Below, one piece after another: positions 52,338 to 63,135 of a stretch of DNA of 64,000 bases. Position numbers and translations under genes: made by a program. This DNA comes from Myceligenerans salitolerans (lineage in GTDB: Bacteria > Actinomycetota > Actinomycetes > Actinomycetales > Cellulomonadaceae), in assembly GCF_017349295.1 (NCBI RefSeq), contig NZ_JAFMPK010000044.1, positions 1-64,000 on the forward strand. Reading direction: 5' to 3'. The notes beneath the pieces were generated by a model, which had not been told where the DNA came from, ran no database searches, and saw only the letters and a program-made list of their open reading frames with translations. Within the stretch, counting starts at the first letter, position 1. The number at the start of each line of letters is the position of its first letter.

Positions 52338-55082
52338 GTGTCGTTCGCCGAACATCCGCTGCTCGACGTGCTCACCGCTCAGGGGTCGCGCGCGGAGCGC
52401 GTCACGCATGTGCGGACCTTTCCCGGGCGGGCCGGCGAGCGGGCCGACTGGCCCGGATGGGCCGACCCCCGGATCGTCGCCGGGTACCAGGCCCTGGGGG
52501 CCGACCGGCCGTGGGTCCATCAGGCCGACGCCGCCGACGCCGCGTGGCACGGCCGCCATGTCGCGCTGGCGACGTCGACCGGCTCGGGCAAGTCGCTCGC
52601 GTTCTGGCTGCCGGTGCTGTCGTCCGTCCGGTCCTCCGACGGCGCTGCGGGCCCGACGGCGAGCGACGACCCACGATCGCCGTCGCCGGCGAGGTCCCCG
52701 CGACCGACCGCGATCTACCTGAGCCCCACCAAGGCCCTCGCCGCGGACCAGCTCCACGCGCTGCGGCGTGTGCTCGACGCCGCCGGTGCGAGCGACGTGC
52801 GCGTCACCACGTGCGACGGCGACACCCCGCGCGAGGAGCGGATCTGGGCCCAGAACCACGCGGACGTCGTGCTGACCAACCCGGACTTCCTGCATTTCGC
52901 CCTGCTGCCCGGGCATCGCCGCTGGTCGCGGCTGCTGCGCGGGTTGCGGTACGTGATCGTGGACGAGGGGCACGCCTACCGCGGCGTGTTCGGCGCGCAC
53001 GTGTCCCACGTGCTGCGCCGGCTGACGCGCCTCGCGGCGCACTACGCGACCGTCCCGAGTTTCCCGTCGTTTCCCGGCCCCGCACCGCGCCCGGTCGCCG
53101 CGGGCCTCCGCGCCGGCGACGACGCCGGCGCCGACGGGAGCCCCCCGGCCGATGCCACGGTCGACACCGACGGAGGCAGCAGCGAGGTCGGCGGAGGCGG
53201 CGCCCCCGACGGTGGACAGGGCCTCCCGGGCGGGCGGGAAGGCCGCGGGGTCACGTTCGTCGTGGCATCCGCGACCAGCGCCGATCCCGGCGTCAGCGCG
53301 GGGCGGCTGATCGGGATGCCCCCGGATGCGGTCGCCGTCGTCGACCGGGACACGTCGCCCGCCGGACGGCGCACGTTCGCGCTGTGGCGGCCGCCCGAAG
53401 TCGCGGGCTACGGCTTCGTGCGGACGGGAGGCGACCGCGGGGACGACGCCGGCGTCGACGACCCCTGGGCGCTCGACGCCGATCCCGCCCACGAGCCGGC
53501 AGGCCCGCCCGGTGGTACGCGGGAGAGTCCCCGGCGCTCCGCCACGGCCGAGACCGCCGACCTCCTCGCCGACCTGGCCGCCGCCGGCGCCCGCACCCTC
53601 GCGTTCACCCGCAGCCGCCGAGGCGCGGAGTCGGTGGCACAACGCGCCCGGGACCACCTGCGCCACGCGATCGCGCCCGCCGCCGTGCATCCGTCCGAAC
53701 GGATCGCCGCGTATCGCGGCGGCTACCTGCCCGAGGAGCGCCGCGAGCTGGAACGCGCCGTCCGTGCCGGGGACATCCTGGGACTGGCCACGACCAACGC
53801 CCTGGAGCTCGGGGTGGACATCTCCGGACTGGACGCGGTCCTCGTGGCGGGCTGGCCCGGCACGAGGACATCGCTCTGGCAGCAGGCAGGCCGGGCGGGA
53901 CGCGCCGGCGCCGACGGGCTCGTGGCGTTCGTGGCCCGCGAGGATCCGCTCGACACCTACCTCGTGCACCACCCGGAAGCGGTCTTCGAGGCGCCCCTCG
54001 AGGCCACGGTCTTCGACCCGGCGAATCCGCACGTACTGGCCCCGCACCTGTGCGCGGCCGCGCAGGAGATCCCGCTGCGGTCGGCCGACCTGGTGCGGTT
54101 CGGCGCCCCCGAGCACGTCCGCCACGTCCTGGAGGTGCTGGTCGCTCGTGGCGCACTGCGGCGTCGGGCATCGGGCTGGTACTGGACGCACGCGCAGTCC
54201 GCGGCAGGTCTGACGGACCTGCGGGGGTCGGGCGGTGCGCCGGTGCGGGTCGTGGAAGCCGGCTCGGGACGGCTCCTGGGGACGGTGGACGCGCCCTCGG
54301 CGGACGGTCAGGTGCACGACGGCGCGGTCTACGTGCACCAGGGCCTCACCTACGTGGTGGACCGCCTGGATCTCGACGACCGCACGGCCGTCGTCGTACG
54401 ACGCGACGTCGACTACGGGACGTGGTCGCGCGAGGTGATGGAGGTGACCGTCGTCGGGGCCGGCGACACGGCACCCGGCTCCGGCGACACGGCACCCGGC
54501 TCCGGCGAGGACCGGCGGATCACCACCCGGGCATGGGGACCGATCAGCTGGGGAATCGGGCCTGTCGAGGTGACCAGCCAGGTGGTGAGCTTCCAGCGGC
54601 GGCGCCTGCCGGATCTGCAGACCCTGGGCACGGAGGCGCTCGAACTGCCCGAACGCACCCTCGGCACCGTGGCGGTGTGGTGGTCCGTCCCGGACTTCGT
54701 GCTGCGGGCGGCCGAGATCTCTCCGGACGAGGCACCCGGTGCCCTGCACGCGGCCGAGCACGCGTCGATCGGGATGCTCCCGCTCCTGGCCACCTGCGAC
54801 CGCTGGGACCTGGGCGGGGTGTCGACCGAACTGCACCCCGACACCGGCGAGGCCACGGTGTTCGTCTACGACGCCTTTCCGGGCGGGGCCGGGTTCGCGG
54901 AACGGGGCTACGGGCTCGGTGCGACCTGGCTGCGGGCCACCCGGGACGCGATCGCCGGATGCTCGTGCCCGGACGGCTGCCCGGCGTGCGTGCAGTCCCC
55001 GAAATGCGGGTCGTACAACTCGCCGCTGGAGAAAGCGGCGGCGGTGCGGCTGCTGGATGCCGTGCTCGCGCACGCGCCGTGA
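52338..55082 (+). CDS. DEAD/DEAH-box helicase with DUF1998 domain (MrfA/YprA-like)
   Basis: The SF2 helicase has Walker A ATSTGSGKSLAFW near residue 83, Walker B VIVDEGHAYRG near 208, motif V/VI region LATTNALELGVDISG and QQAGRAGRAG, and a C-terminal DUF1998 region ending with clustered cysteines (CSCPDGCPACVQSPKCG near 875-890), a zinc site. Bacillus MrfA, of this family, repairs mitomycin C damage; the actinobacterial role is less established. A Gly/Asp/Pro-rich loop of about 50 residues splits motifs II and III. GTG 52338 lacks a ribosome site but has CAGACT at -12 to -7. Confidence 0.9.
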   Translation: MSFAEHPLLDVLTAQGSRAERVTHVRTFPGRAGERADWPGWADPRIVAGYQALGADRPWVHQADAADAAWHGRHVALATSTGSGKSLAFWLPVLSSVRSSDGAAGPTASDDPRSPSPARSPRPTAIYLSPTKALAADQLHALRRVLDAAGASDVRVTTCDGDTPREERIWAQNHADVVLTNPDFLHFALLPGHRRWSRLLRGLRYVIVDEGHAYRGVFGAHVSHVLRRLTRLAAHYATVPSFPSFPGPAPRPVAAGLRAGDDAGADGSPPADATVDTDGGSSEVGGGGAPDGGQGLPGGREGRGVTFVVASATSADPGVSAGRLIGMPPDAVAVVDRDTSPAGRRTFALWRPPEVAGYGFVRTGGDRGDDAGVDDPWALDADPAHEPAGPPGGTRESPRRSATAETADLLADLAAAGARTLAFTRSRRGAESVAQRARDHLRHAIAPAAVHPSERIAAYRGGYLPEERRELERAVRAGDILGLATTNALELGVDISGLDAVLVAGWPGTRTSLWQQAGRAGRAGADGLVAFVAREDPLDTYLVHHPEAVFEAPLEATVFDPANPHVLAPHLCAAAQEIPLRSADLVRFGAPEHVRHVLEVLVARGALRRRASGWYWTHAQSAAGLTDLRGSGGAPVRVVEAGSGRLLGTVDAPSADGQVHDGAVYVHQGLTYVVDRLDLDDRTAVVVRRDVDYGTWSREVMEVTVVGAGDTAPGSGDTAPGSGEDRRITTRAWGPISWGIGPVEVTSQVVSFQRRRLPDLQTLGTEALELPERTLGTVAVWWSVPDFVLRAAEISPDEAPGALHAAEHASIGMLPLLATCDRWDLGGVSTELHPDTGEATVFVYDAFPGGAGFAERGYGLGATWLRATRDAIAGCSCPDGCPACVQSPKCGSYNSPLEKAAAVRLLDAVLAHAP

Positions 55083-55154
55083 GGGCGACGCGCGGGCTCG
55101 CACCACCGGCTCGACGACGCCGGCTCGGCGACGATCCGGCGGCTACTGCTACTT

Positions 55155-55375
55155 TGCTGGCCGTCACCCGCAAGAACAACCAGAATGTCTCACATGCCCC
55201 AGATGCTTCTCCCGGCGGCCCCGGCGGTCCCCGTGGGCAGGCCCGCCGGCCTCGCCGCACCCCTCATCCCGTCCCTGGCCGTGAGCCGATGATCCTCGTC
55301 CTTCTCGGTCTCGGCGTCGGGGTGGCCGTTCTCGCCGTGGTGAGCGGCTGGCCGTTTCAGCGCCCTGGCTGGTGA
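55155..55375 (+). CDS. Possible small membrane protein
   Basis: A frame that could start at TTG 55155 (or ATG 55289 for a 28-residue product) encodes a Pro/Arg/Gly-rich stretch followed by MILVLLGLGVGVAVLAVVSG, a convincing single membrane helix, and a short WPFQRPGW end. No ribosome site is evident for the TTG. It lies alone between the helicase and a decayed gene. The membrane helix is the only support. Confidence 0.35.
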
Positions 55376-55408
55376 CACCCCGCCGGCTGCGTCAACACCC
55401 GGCCCGGG

Positions 55409-55516
55409 TCATGCCACCGCTCCCGTCATGACGAGCTTGCCACTGACGTGGCCTGCCTCGATGCCCCCGGGTGCGGCGGCCGGACGGCGTTCCGCCCGGC
55501 CGTCGTGGTCGTGGTC
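55409..55516 (-). pseudogene. C-terminal remnant of a medium-chain dehydrogenase/reductase
   Basis: On the minus strand, downstream of the SDR gene, about 35 codons end in EAGHVSGKLVMTGAVA and a stop at 55409. Zinc-type or quinone-reductase MDR proteins end in this way (GHVxGKLV). Upstream of the fragment the frame has no start and runs into a stop near the SDR end, so the rest of the gene has been deleted. The 450-bp stretch 55083-55531 otherwise holds only the doubtful small ORF. Confidence 0.42.
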
Positions 55517-55531
55517 AACGCTCGTGTCACG

Positions 55532-56323
55532 TCACAAGATCGTCGTCAGGACGCCGCCGTCGGCACGCACCGCCGCGCCGTTCGTGGCGGCAGAACGCGA
55601 GCTGGCCAGGTAGAGAGCCAGGTCGGCGATCTCGACGGGCTCGATGAAGCGCTGCAGAAGTGATGTCTGGTTGCCGGCGACGATCGCGCTCTTGAGGTCC
55701 TCGGCCGCCATGTTCCGGGCCTGGGCGATCTGCTCGACCGTGCGGGCGACGCCGTCGGAGTAGGTCGGCCCACCGAGGATCGTGTTGACCGTGACCCGGG
55801 TGCCCCGCGTGACCTTGGCCAGGCCGTTGCCCAGCGCGAGCAGCCCGGCCTTGGTCACGCCGTAGTGCGTCATGTCGACCGGGACGTTCACGCCCGACTC
55901 GCTCGCGACGAAGATGATCCGGCCCCAGCCGTTCTCGAGCATGGGGCCGATCGCGTGCCGGGATAGCCGGACCGCGCTCATCACGTTGACGTCGAAGTAG
56001 CGCTGCCACTCCTCGTCGGAGATCTCCGTGAAGTTCTGGACGCCGAAGACTCCGACATTGTTGACGAGGATGTCGACCGCCCCCAGCCGGGCCAGCAGTC
56101 GCCGCACCTGCTCGGGGTCCGCGAAGTCCGCGGCGATCCCGGTCACGTCCGCTCCGGGCACCTCCGCCTCGAGCTGTTCGACGGCGGTCTGCACCCGGCG
56201 CTCGTCGCGGCCGTTGACGACGACCGCCGCTCCCTCACGCAGCAGGTTCTCGGCGACCGCGTAGCCGATGCCCTCGGTCGAACCGCTGATGAAGGCCCTC
56301 TTGCCGGCCAGTTCCAGATCCAT
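55532..56323 (-). CDS. Short-chain dehydrogenase/reductase
   Basis: The 263-residue Rossmann enzyme has the cofactor loop SGSTEGIGYAVAENL, the NNVG motif in DILVNNVGVFG, and active-site Ser-Tyr-Lys: Ser in FVASESG and YxxxK in HYGVTKAGLLALG. NADP(H) preference is suggested by Arg in NGRDERR. Substrate unknown. Closest layout is the classical 3-oxoacyl reductase-like group. The divergent MarR gene 120 bp away, with a palindromic operator between, suggests the SDR is induced by the regulator's ligand. Confidence 0.88.
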   Translation of the reverse strand: MDLELAGKRAFISGSTEGIGYAVAENLLREGAAVVVNGRDERRVQTAVEQLEAEVPGADVTGIAADFADPEQVRRLLARLGAVDILVNNVGVFGVQNFTEISDEEWQRYFDVNVMSAVRLSRHAIGPMLENGWGRIIFVASESGVNVPVDMTHYGVTKAGLLALGNGLAKVTRGTRVTVNTILGGPTYSDGVARTVEQIAQARNMAAEDLKSAIVAGNQTSLLQRFIEPVEIADLALYLASSRSAATNGAAVRADGGVLTTIL

Positions 56324-56358
56324 GGTTACCGTCTCTCTCGTCCCGTCCGTGGCGACAA

Positions 56359-56378
56359 TGACTTGCTCAGTCAAGTCA
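56359..56378. promoter_or_regulatory. Probable MarR operator between SDR and marR genes
   Basis: The inverted repeat TGACTTG-CTCAGT-CAAGTCA (7-bp arms, 6-nt spacer) lies between the divergent starts. A further half-site (CAAGTCA-like) occurs near 56405. This size and symmetry suit a MarR dimer. Confidence 0.7.
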
Positions 56379-56443
56379 GACGCTACGCCGGGACAGTTTC
56401 CCAAGCAAGTCACCTCGGGCGCGATCACCGCTACTGTGGCGGC

Positions 56444-58899
<2,456 letters not shown>

Positions 58900-59006
58900 T
58901 CACGTTACAACATCGGAGCCGCCGCACGTCAACAGGCTGGCCGCGCGCCGCCAGAGAACGGCCCCTGGTTCGCAAAATAGCCTCTGACCTGGGATGATAT
59001 GACGCC

Positions 59007-59222
59007 GTGGACGACATGACAGTGCAACGCGTACCCCCAGGGCCGGTTCTCGACGCCTTGCGCACCTACCACTGGCTGCCCGCCAGGTGGGGCTCCGTCC
59101 ACCCGGTTCTCCTCGAGGCCGCACTCGATCTCGCCGACGGCGATCCCCGCCGGCTCCGGGTCGACGACGACGGGACCGTCGCCGTGCTGAACCGGCCGGT
59201 GGAGCCGGAGGATCAGGGCTGA
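59007..59222 (+). CDS. Hypothetical small protein
   Basis: The 71-residue frame (VDDMTVQRVPPGPVLDALRT, then LPARWGSVHPVLLEAALDL) looks protein-like, and a hairpin follows its stop. Start may be GTG 59007, preceded by TGATAT at -12 to -7, or ATG 59016. It diverges from thiC. No family is recognised. Confidence 0.55.
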   Translation: MDDMTVQRVPPGPVLDALRTYHWLPARWGSVHPVLLEAALDLADGDPRRLRVDDDGTVAVLNRPVEPEDQG

Positions 59223-59235
59223 CCAGGCACACGAC

Positions 59236-59273
59236 GACCTGCTCCCACCCCGCGGACGGAGCGGGAGCAGGTC
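59236..59273. terminator. Hairpin between convergent small gene and XRE gene
   Basis: An 11-bp perfect stem (gacctgctccc with gggagcaggtc) has a 16-nt loop. It lies between the two convergent stops, so it can end both transcripts. Confidence 0.65.
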
Positions 59274-59296
59274 CGCACGGCGTCACATGCCGTCGT

Positions 59297-59530
59297 TCAT
59301 TCCCCGAGCCGCTTGAACGGGCGCGTGGAGAACACCACCTCGACCGCCACGTCGAAGTACTCGGCGATCCGGAGCGCCAGGTACAGCGACGGGCTGTACT
59401 CCCCTCGTTCCAGATAGCCGACCGTCTGGTAGTGCACCCCGAGAGCCTCGGCGAGCTCGCGCCGTGAGATGCCTCGTTCGGCCCGAAGCATCGCGATGCG
59501 GTTGTGAACGACGTCGGAGGTCTCGCCCAC
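59297..59530 (-). CDS. Small XRE-family regulator of the ABC operon
   Basis: The 77-residue protein is nearly all helix-turn-helix: ISRRELAEALGVHYQTVGYL then RGEYSPSLYLALRIAEYF. This YozG/CH00371-type compact regulator is often encoded with ABC transporters. It starts 3 nt after the permease stop, with a GTG. It may bind the palindrome upstream of the ATPase gene to control its own operon. Confidence 0.85.
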   Translation of the reverse strand: MGETSDVVHNRIAMLRAERGISRRELAEALGVHYQTVGYLERGEYSPSLYLALRIAEYFDVAVEVVFSTRPFKRLGE

Positions 59531-59533
59531 TGC

Positions 59534-60397
59534 TCACCAGCCTTGTGCCATGACGCGATCACGCGCCTCGGCCACCGCGGCCCCGGACGCCCGGCGGGCC
59601 ATCCGCCGCAGCACGATCGGCGCGACGACGAAGCCCACGACGGCCCAGGCACCGAGCACACCGAACATCTCCAGGGTCCGCCACGAGCCGCCGATCTCCG
59701 CCGTGACCATCTCCGCCGGCAGCATCGCGGACCGTGCGCCCAGACCGAGCCAGTAGTACGGGAACACCTGGCCCACCCACTGCAGCCAGGCCGGCAGGGC
59801 CGTGATCGGGTAGAAGATCCCGGACGGCACCAGCAGCACCATCGATCCTAGGAACAACAGCCCGACCTGCGAGGCGCTCTTGAACAACGACCCGAGCGCC
59901 ACTCCGATCGGAACGGTGGTCACCAGGCCCAGCACGAAGATGACGGCCAGCAGCAGCCACGTCCGGGCATCGAGGCGCAGGTCACCCGCCACGGTGAGAC
60001 CGGGAATGATCAGCAGGACGATGCTGATCAACGTGGTCGCACCGAACATGACGATCTTGCCGACCAGGTAGCCGATCATGCCGTTGGGCGTGGCCTTGGC
60101 CCGGAGCAGCGTGCCGTCCTCACGATCCGTCGCGATGGTCCCGGCCGGGCCGGTCAGCCCTCCGAACGCGATCGACATGCCGACGATGCTCGGCAGGACC
60201 ATGGCGCCCAGTTCGAAGTCGGTGCCCGGCAGCGTGTTGCCGCGCATGAACAGCAGGACGACCGCGAAGATCACCGGCATCAGGAAGTACCAGAGAACGT
60301 CCCCGGGCTCGCGGAGCGACTGCTTGGTCTCCAGCCAGCCGCGGACCAGGCCGGCGCGAGCCGCGGCCCACCGCGCGTCGTTCGTTGCCACCGTCAT
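59534..60397 (-). CDS. ABC-2 type exporter permease
   Basis: The 287-residue membrane protein has six hydrophobic segments and an ABC-2 layout: a cytoplasmic N-terminus, then GDVLWYFLMPVIFAVVLLF, and later the FKSASQVGLLFLGSMVLLVPSGIFYPI signature. It pairs with the preceding ATPase (ATGA overlap) to export a lipid, drug or peptide. The substrate is not evident. Confidence 0.88.
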   Translation of the reverse strand: MTVATNDARWAAARAGLVRGWLETKQSLREPGDVLWYFLMPVIFAVVLLFMRGNTLPGTDFELGAMVLPSIVGMSIAFGGLTGPAGTIATDREDGTLLRAKATPNGMIGYLVGKIVMFGATTLISIVLLIIPGLTVAGDLRLDARTWLLLAVIFVLGLVTTVPIGVALGSLFKSASQVGLLFLGSMVLLVPSGIFYPITALPAWLQWVGQVFPYYWLGLGARSAMLPAEMVTAEIGGSWRTLEMFGVLGAWAVVGFVVAPIVLRRMARRASGAAVAEARDRVMAQGW

Positions 60398-61467
60398 GAG
60401 CGCACCTCCTGGGTCTGGTCGTTCTTGCTCGTCCCGTCGTCGACGGACCCGTCCGGGGCCTGTGCGCCGGAAACGGACCCGTCGGCACGCGGCTGGCCGG
60501 CGTGAGGCTCCTCGGCGCGGGTCCCGTCGGTGCCGGCCTGGTCGTTCCCCGGTCCGCTCTGCCCCGTCTCCGCACGGTGCACCAGTGCCATGTAGGTGTC
60601 CTCCAGGCTGGCCCGCCGCACCTCGAGCTCGGTCACGCCGGGGTCCTTGGTCAACAGGTCGCGGACGAAGCCGGTGGGGTCGCTCTGCTCGGCCGCGTGC
60701 ACGTGACGCCGGCCGTCCGCGGTCCAGCGCACCTCCGCGCCCTGCGCCATCTGGCGAGCGAGCTCGTCGGCGGATCCGTTCGCGACGATCGTGCCCTCGT
60801 CCAGGATCAGGATCCTGTCCGCCAGCTTCTCCGCCTCGTCGAGATCGTGCGTGGTGATCAGGATCGTCGTGTTCTCGAAGTCGGACAGCCGGTGCACGAG
60901 ATCGTGGAACTCGCGCCGGGCGTGCGGATCGAAGCCCGCCGTCGGCTCGTCCAGGAAGACCAGCTCCGGTTTGCCGACGATCCCGATCGCCACGTCCAGT
61001 CGGCGCCGCTGGCCACCGGAGAGGGCCTTGACCTTCTGGTCCGCGTGCTCCGTCAGGCCGACGGCGTCGAGCAGTTCGTCCACGTTCCACGGCCGTTCGA
61101 TCCGGGGATCCGAGAACGGCACGTAGAACCTGGCGAGGTAGTCGAGCAGCTCGCGCACCTTCCACCGGCCGTGGTCCCGCCACGACTGCAGCACGACACC
61201 GAGCCGGGCCCGCCAGGCCTCGTCGCCGTGCGCCGGGTCCTGCCCCAGCACGGTGACCTGACCGGCGGACCGGGTGCGGAACCCCTCCAGGATCTCGATG
61301 GTGGTGCTCTTGCCGGCTCCGTTGGGCCCGAGCAGCGCCAGCACCTCTCCGCGCCGCGCCGCGAACGAGACGCCCGTGAGCACGTCCTTCGTTCCGTAGC
61401 GCATTCGCAGGTCACGGACATCGATCGCCATGTCCGTCGACTCCTGCGACGGCTGCTTTTGCGTCAT
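60394..61467 (-). CDS. ABC exporter ATP-binding protein
   Basis: Walker A GPNGAGKST is at residues 47-55, signature LSGGQRRRL near 150, Walker B LVFLDEPT near 170 and the switch His in TTHDL. It matches DrrA/CcmA-type ATPases. A disordered, Asp/Gly/Thr-rich tail of about 50 residues follows residue 305. ATG 61467 sits 4 nt after ggaggg, which itself overlaps an upstream ATG (61479); the later start is preferred. Confidence 0.9.
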   Translation of the reverse strand: MTQKQPSQESTDMAIDVRDLRMRYGTKDVLTGVSFAARRGEVLALLGPNGAGKSTTIEILEGFRTRSAGQVTVLGQDPAHGDEAWRARLGVVLQSWRDHGRWKVRELLDYLARFYVPFSDPRIERPWNVDELLDAVGLTEHADQKVKALSGGQRRRLDVAIGIVGKPELVFLDEPTAGFDPHARREFHDLVHRLSDFENTTILITTHDLDEAEKLADRILILDEGTIVANGSADELARQMAQGAEVRWTADGRRHVHAAEQSDPTGFVRDLLTKDPGVTELEVRRASLEDTYMALVHRAETGQSGPGNDQAGTDGTRAEEPHAGQPRADGSVSGAQAPDGSVDDGTSKNDQTQEVRS

Positions 61468-61485
61468 CACACCCTCCATACTTTT

Positions 61486-61503
61486 CGTAGTAGAGATACT
61501 ACG
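61486..61503. promoter_or_regulatory. Inverted repeat before the ABC-XRE operon
   Basis: CGTAGTA-GAGA-TACTACG, 7-bp arms with a 4-nt spacer, is followed by another TTCGTAG copy at 61505-61511. This AT-rich spot in GC-rich DNA lies about 20-40 nt before the ATPase start, in position to be the operator for the operon's own XRE protein. Confidence 0.62.
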
Positions 61504-61542
61504 TTTCGTAGCGGTGCCCTGTCACGAGATTTTCTCTGCCGG

Positions 61543-62379
61543 TCACGCTCCCGTGCCGTACTCCCAGTGCCACGGCTCCGGCTTGGAACCGCCGGGCGCG
61601 GCCCAGCCCGGTCGGACCCAGCCGTACGCGCCGGCGTTCGCCACCATCCACGCGTACTCCGCCGTCCCGAAGTACTGGATGCCGCCACCCAGGTCGACGG
61701 CCTGGCCCCAACCGTGGTTCGAGGTCCCGGGCGGCGCGGCGAGGGAGCCCTTGCTCGCCGCGACCGCCACCTGGGCCTCGTAGGACCGGTACGAACCACG
61801 CACCGCCAGACCGCGTCCGAACGCGGCACGGAACGCCACGTCGAGCCTCTCGATCGCCACGGCGGCGTCACACCTCAGCCGGTGGTCGGCGGCGAACGAC
61901 AGCTCGCACAGGAGGTGGCGCGGGATCCGGCCGTTCGCGTGCCTCGCGGCCGCGTCAGCCAGAGCGGCGGCCCGGCCCGGTACCGCCGTCGTCCCCTCGG
62001 CCCGTTCCTCGCCGGCCGGCCCCGTCCGCGGCCCCGCGCGCGCGTCCGCGCGAGCCGTGCCCAGCGCGGACAAGCCGCCGGGCAGAGCCACCGGCCGGCG
62101 GGCCTCGACCCGCACCGCACCCGCCGCCTCCACCCTGCACGACGCCGCCCTGGCTCCGTTGCGGACGACGGCGGACGACGCCTTCGCACAGGGATCGAGG
62201 CCGGCCTGGAACGCCGTGGCACCGGCGAGGGCGCCGAGGTCGGCGGCTGTCTGCGCCACACCACGGCTGTTCTGCGCGGCCCCGAGCGCGGCGAGCCCGG
62301 TCGTGAGCACCAGCACCGTGCCGATGACCCCCAGGACCAGGACGCTCCCCGCACCGCGCTCGGACGCCCGCCGGCTCAT
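61543..62379 (-). CDS. Fusion of TadG/Rv3654c-like segment with VanY-type D,D-carboxypeptidase
   Basis: Residues 1-100 begin with a membrane helix (GSVLVLGVIGTVLVLTTGLA), then the TadE/G-like QTAADLGALAGATAF motif seen in Rv3654c-type proteins. After a linker, the last 120 residues form an M15 peptidase domain: SYRSYEAQ, zinc ligands in SNHGWGQAVDLG near 218-229 and the C-terminal EPWHWEY. M15 enzymes cleave D-Ala from peptidoglycan stem peptides. Placed last in the Tad pilus operon with an ATGA overlap to tadE, it is probably membrane-anchored and acts on the wall where the pilus passes. The pilus-related role is inference. Confidence 0.85.
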   Translation of the reverse strand: MSRRASERGAGSVLVLGVIGTVLVLTTGLAALGAAQNSRGVAQTAADLGALAGATAFQAGLDPCAKASSAVVRNGARAASCRVEAAGAVRVEARRPVALPGGLSALGTARADARAGPRTGPAGEERAEGTTAVPGRAAALADAAARHANGRIPRHLLCELSFAADHRLRCDAAVAIERLDVAFRAAFGRGLAVRGSYRSYEAQVAVAASKGSLAAPPGTSNHGWGQAVDLGGGIQYFGTAEYAWMVANAGAYGWVRPGWAAPGGSKPEPWHWEYGTGA

Positions 62380-62726
62380 GGCTCGATCCAGGCCGTCGCC
62401 GTCGCCCGCGCCCGCAGCGGGCCGGCCGACGCCCACCCGTTCACGACAGGCTTCGTCACGGTCACGTGTACCCATTCGCCCTCGCGCTCGACCGCCAGGT
62501 CCACGTCGTCGCCGCCGACCCGTGCGACGGCTCGGGCGACCGCCGCGTCCTCGTCGCCGATCGCAGCCGCCCTGGCTCCCGCCCGGGCCGCGTCCACGGC
62601 GCGCATCTGCGCCATGGACGCGGCCACGAGCGTGAGCACCGCGACCAGGACCAGAACCACGGCAGGGAGCGCGACGGCGAGCTCCGCCGTCACGGTCCCT
62701 CGCTCCTCCTCCCGGTTCGCGGTCAT
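62376..62726 (-). CDS. TadE-like minor pilin / assembly protein
   Basis: The 116-residue protein has the TadE-type start: a short charged leader, then GTVTAELAVALPAVVLVLVAV with the conserved Glu at position +5 after Gly. The rest is an external beta-rich domain ending ATATAWIEP. It is likely a pseudopilin processed by the prepilin peptidase. It is coupled to the following VanY fusion gene by ATGA and begins 3 nt after the DUF4244 gene. Confidence 0.82.
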   Translation of the reverse strand: MTANREEERGTVTAELAVALPAVVLVLVAVLTLVAASMAQMRAVDAARAGARAAAIGDEDAAVARAVARVGGDDVDLAVEREGEWVHVTVTKPVVNGWASAGPLRARATATAWIEP

Positions 62727-62728
62727 GC

Positions 62729-63061
62729 TCAGCTCGCCGAGAGTGCCGTCGTGATCAGGGACGTGAGCAACGACTTCACGTCACCTCCCTTGAGGACGAC
62801 CATGAGCAGCCCCGCGAACCCCGCCGCTCCCAGCGTGGCGATCGCGTACTCGGCGGTGGCCATTCCCGCCTCGGAGCCGTCTCGCGCGGCCTCCCGCGGG
62901 ACCGCACCCCGTGGTCCCGCGGCCTCGGGCACCTCGCCCGCCGCGGGAGACGCTCTCTCCTCGTGCGACTCCTCCGTCCCGGCCCGCCCGGATCCGGCTC
63001 TCGGCGCGCACTCGACCGAACGGGCGGCCCCGGCCCTCGTGGTGGTCTTCGTGTCCGTCAT
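62729..63061 (-). CDS. DUF4244 Flp-type pilin with unusually long leader
   Basis: This is the major pilin candidate of the Tad system. The prepilin site is G66-M67-A-T-A-E71: Gly at -1, Glu at +5, then the hydrophobic stem (AIATLGAAGFAGLLMVVL). Mature length would be only 44 residues, as for Flp pilins. The leader of 66 residues is Ala/Glu/Arg/Pro-rich and much longer than the roughly 20-30 residues I expect; no later start codon sits nearer the site in this frame except M67 itself. Confidence 0.82.
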   Translation of the reverse strand: MTDTKTTTRAGAARSVECAPRAGSGRAGTEESHEERASPAAGEVPEAAGPRGAVPREAARDGSEAGMATAEYAIATLGAAGFAGLLMVVLKGGDVKSLLTSLITTALSAS

Positions 63062-63135
63062 CGTGATCTCCTCCTTCGTCGGCCCGCCGCCCCTGCGGCG
63101 GGAGTCCTCTTCCGTGCGGCGCCGCGCATCCTCGG

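Noticed and set aside
53050-53250. Gly/Asp-rich loop in the helicase as a frameshift or insertion
   Set aside because: Frame is intact and such loops between motifs are common in high-GC homologues.
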